Made by a program: the position numbers and the translations under genes. Below, piece after piece: positions 4,728-6,125 of a stretch of 6,125 nt of DNA (positions within the stretch are counted from its first letter, which is position 1; the number at the start of each line of letters is the position of its first letter). A model generated the notes under the pieces. The model saw only the letters and a program-made list of their open reading frames with translations. It searched no databases and had not been told where the DNA came from. Source of the stretch: Verrucomicrobiaceae bacterium (GTDB lineage: Bacteria; Verrucomicrobiota; Verrucomicrobiae; Verrucomicrobiales; Akkermansiaceae); NCBI GenBank assembly GCA_003820635.1, contig RPOS01000169.1, positions 1 to 6,125 of the forward strand. The letters run 5' to 3'.

Positions 4728-6125
4728 TCACTTCTCCGCCAGCGTGCCCTCGGTGACACCGAGCTTCTCGAGCGCCTCCACCCGGTCTAACAGCCCGAAG
4801 GCATCCGATCTGCCGTCCATCAGTTCCTGATAGGCGCGGATCGTCCGCGTGGCTGCGGCGGCGTCCTCGTCGAGCAGTTCAATGCGGAAACGGGTGAGTC
4901 CTGCGGAGTGGAGATTCTGATAGAAACGGGCGCCGGTCTGGGCGCGGCCGTTGAAGAGCGTGTTGCGGCAGCCCACGTCCGCCTGCAGCCGGTGGAGCTG
5001 GCCGACTCGGTCGCGCAGATGGACGACGTGTTTCTCGCAGGGCCGGCCGCAGTCCTTGTAGCTGGTGCCCTTGCTCAGGAACACGCAGAACACGCAGTGC
5101 TCCATGTGAAACATCGGCATGTGCTGGTGCAGCGTGAGTTCGAACCACCCGGGCGGCGCGCCACCTAAAAGATCCATCACCTGGCCGATGTTGAGGTCGT
5201 AGGAAACCGTCAGCCAGTCGAACCGGGCGTTTTCCATCAACAGCCGCGCGGTGATGGGATTGGCGGCGTTGAGGGAGAAGTCACCGGCCTTGATGAAATC
5301 ACTACGATTTTTGTAGTATTCGAGCGCAGCGAGGTTGCGCAGCAACAGGCCGTCGGGCTCGGCCTTCTCGATGAGTTTGAGGTATCCCATCTCGCCGGGC
5401 TTGAGGATGCGCGGGGTGGCGAGGAGGATTCTGGATCTCAAATTTGAAATTTGAGATTTGAAATCCGCGACCGCCTCCTTGTAGCGGCGCGGGTCTTCGA
5501 AGTCGCAATAGACGATTTCCACGCCGCATTCGATGGCGGCTTGGAGTTGATCGAAGTTGCGGCAGAGGACCGATAATTTTGGATTTTGGATTTTGGATTT
5601 TGGATTTGCCGGCAGCAGGTCGCGGAAGGTGTTGGTGACGGGTGACGGGCTTGGCGCTTGCAAAGCGCCGCCACGGTCGAGCTCGGCGACGAGGTCGCGG
5701 CGGAGTTGGTTGAGCGCGGAGAGCGGGAAGTGGCAATCGCCTTCGAGCTGGTTGTCGAGCGAGGCGAGCTCGTATGATGTCTCGCCGAGCCGGCCGAGCT
5801 GGGCGGCGAGGGTTTCCGTGTCGAGCGGGTGCTTGGATGCGGCTTGTAGTGGAATGGTGGATGAAACTGTAGCGGCGGTCTGTGATCGTCGCTGGTTTTC
5901 CCCGGGCATCGTGCGAAGTTCACAGACCGCTGCTACAGTGATAGGCGCGCCGGGTTTTCCTGAAACCGTTAGATGGAGCGGCGTCTTCTTTTCCGCCGGG
6001 CGTGTGTTCTGCCAGAACCTCCGCAGCTCGCTTTCCAGCTTGGGATCGGAGGTCTTGTAAACCGTGTGGCCGGGCTGGATGCGGTCGAAATTGATGCCGC
6101 TGTAGGTCTTGTGAAAAATGATGCG
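4728..6125 (-). CDS. U32 family protein (RlhA-type, DUF3656 plus C-terminal U32 part), 5' end outside window
   Basis: The last 465 codons are visible and the frame is open to the right edge. Known U32 proteins, though named peptidases, include Fe-S enzymes that hydroxylate RNA (RlhA on 23S rRNA, TrhP on tRNA). RlhA carries a DUF3656 domain, so an RNA hydroxylation role is the best inference. Upstream of ATG 5909 the frame reads YKTSDPKLESELRRF and LHLTVSGKPGAPITV, followed later by LGRLGETSYELASL and PLSALNQLRR, matching a DUF3656 pattern. ATG 5909 is therefore internal. The C-terminal part has VLCRNFDQLQAAIECGVEIVY, LLATPRILKPGE and a cysteine cluster C-x2-C-x11-C-x3-C (codons at about 5096, 5087, 5051 and 5039) plus a Cys at about 4970. 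These are candidate Fe-S ligands. Three low-complexity inserts (AVCELRTMPGENQRRSQTAA, PANPKSKIQNPK, FKSQISNLRSR) coincide with repeat DNA. The first U32 part should lie beyond the edge. Confidence 0.93.
   Translation of the reverse strand, partial: RIIFHKTYSGINFDRIQPGHTVYKTSDPKLESELRRFWQNTRPAEKKTPLHLTVSGKPGAPITVAAVCELRTMPGENQRRSQTAATVSSTIPLQAASKHPLDTETLAAQLGRLGETSYELASLDNQLEGDCHFPLSALNQLRRDLVAELDRGGALQAPSPSPVTNTFRDLLPANPKSKIQNPKLSVLCRNFDQLQAAIECGVEIVYCDFEDPRRYKEAVADFKSQISNLRSRILLATPRILKPGEMGYLKLIEKAEPDGLLLRNLAALEYYKNRSDFIKAGDFSLNAANPITARLLMENARFDWLTVSYDLNIGQVMDLLGGAPPGWFELTLHQHMPMFHMEHCVFCVFLSKGTSYKDCGRPCEKHVVHLRDRVGQLHRLQADVGCRNTLFNGRAQTGARFYQNLHSAGLTRFRIELLDEDAAAATRTIRAYQELMDGRSDAFGLLDRVEALEKLGVTEGTLAEK
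5435..5466. repeat. AT-rich heptamer tract (AAATTTG) with a perfect palindrome, inside the U32 gene
   Basis: Units AAATTTG (5440-5446), AAATTTG (5447-5453) and AGATTTG (5454-5460), then a partial AAATC, follow one another with 7-bp spacing. The same bases form a perfect palindrome with 11-bp arms around G5446 (5435-5457). It encodes FKSQISNLRSR between YKEAVAD and ILLATPR, where U32 proteins normally have a short link. The AT-rich block stands out from its GC-rich surroundings. Confidence 0.75.
5577..5607. repeat. Heptamer tandem repeat (TTTTGGA)4 plus TTT, inside the U32 gene
   Basis: Four perfect copies of TTTTGGA (5577-5604) are followed by a partial fifth. Read on the coding strand they give NPKSKIQNPK, low-complexity residues at the junction between the DUF3656-like and C-terminal U32 parts. 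The unit contains no stop in any frame. Heptameric repeats of this kind (STRRs) are known as dispersed intergenic repeats in some bacteria, notably cyanobacteria. Confidence 0.85.
5634..5649. repeat. Short heptamer repeat (GGTGACG)2 plus GG, inside the U32 gene
   Basis: Two perfect copies of GGTGACG (5634-5640 and 5641-5647) run directly into the REP-like element at 5648. With only two units this could be chance, but it has the same 7-bp period as the two other tracts in this gene. Confidence 0.5.
5648..5676 (-). repeat. REP-like hairpin element, copy 2, inside the U32 gene
   Basis: On the minus strand this element has a GTGG head and a perfect 7-bp stem with the same TGC loop as copy 1, GGCGCTT-TGC-AAGCGCC. 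It matches the element at 1901-1929 at 24 of 29 positions. Four of the five differences are two compensated base pairs in the stem. It lies in the coding sequence for GGALQAPSPS, a poorly conserved linker, and abuts the GGTGACG repeat. Confidence 0.7.
5866..5939. repeat. Inverted REP pair (BIME-like) with 20-bp arms, inside the U32 gene
   Basis: Left arm 5866-5885 (ACTGTAGCGGCGGTCTGTGA) and right arm 5920-5939 are inverted repeats matching at 19 of 20 bases, with a 34-bp spacer. Each arm carries GTAG followed by GCGGTCTGTGA or a close variant, which is the head-plus-hairpin layout of REP elements. The left unit can fold CGGCGGT with ATCGTCG using two G-T pairs. The pair is translated in frame as VAAVCELRTM and QTAATVSST, within the DUF3656-like domain, and the gene's apparent ATG (5909) falls in its spacer. 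Confidence 0.8.

Noticed and set aside
5577..5607. CRISPR-like or terminator reading of the heptamer repeats
   Set aside because: Units are 7 bp and directly adjacent with no spacers, and they lie inside an open coding frame.
4728..5909. A complete U32 gene starting at ATG 5909
   Set aside because: The frame continues upstream without a stop to the window edge with domain-like sequence, and the ATG is in the spacer of an inverted repeat.
5557..6060. Plus-strand open frame of 167 aa opposite the U32 gene
   Set aside because: It reads through the heptamer repeat and REP pair, giving FWILDFGF-type low-complexity peptide. The minus strand has the conserved domain.

Overview
The window is a GC-rich bacterial chromosomal segment with six protein genes in two convergent blocks and no RNA genes or mobile-element genes. 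The likeliest source is a member of Verrucomicrobiota (Luteolibacter/Haloferula/Akkermansiaceae type). This is an inference from three things: a lipoprotein built of about 33-residue Asp-Pro/Trp repeats, a two-part U32 protein with a DUF3656-type domain, and abundant GTAG/GTGG-headed palindromes and heptameric repeats. No rRNA or other marker is present to confirm it.

Left block, plus strand: the C-terminal three quarters of mutS (open at the left edge, ends 1900); a 174-bp gap that opens with a REP-like hairpin; a small CPWC glutaredoxin-like protein (2075-2320); and, 25 bp on, a predicted lipoprotein (2346-3176). Right block, minus strand, read from the right edge: a U32 family protein (open at the right edge, ends 4728), peptide deformylase def (4676-4119), and a protein with a disordered SPF-repeat region and a small C-terminal domain (about 4056-3202). 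The blocks converge at about 3177-3201 over a short perfect hairpin that may terminate both.

The genes are housekeeping or unknown (mismatch repair, thiol redox, N-formyl removal, probable RNA hydroxylation), and I see no defence, secretion or biosynthetic system. The unusual content is repeat DNA inside the U32 gene. About 500 bp of its coding sequence (5435-5939) carries a 20-bp-arm inverted REP pair, a 29-bp REP-like element, and three different 7-bp repeat tracts, yet the frame stays open throughout. The 29-bp element has a second copy directly after the mutS stop codon. The two copies differ at two stem base pairs, and both differences are compensatory (G-C to C-G and A-T to T-A). This indicates that the hairpin itself, not only the sequence, has been preserved.
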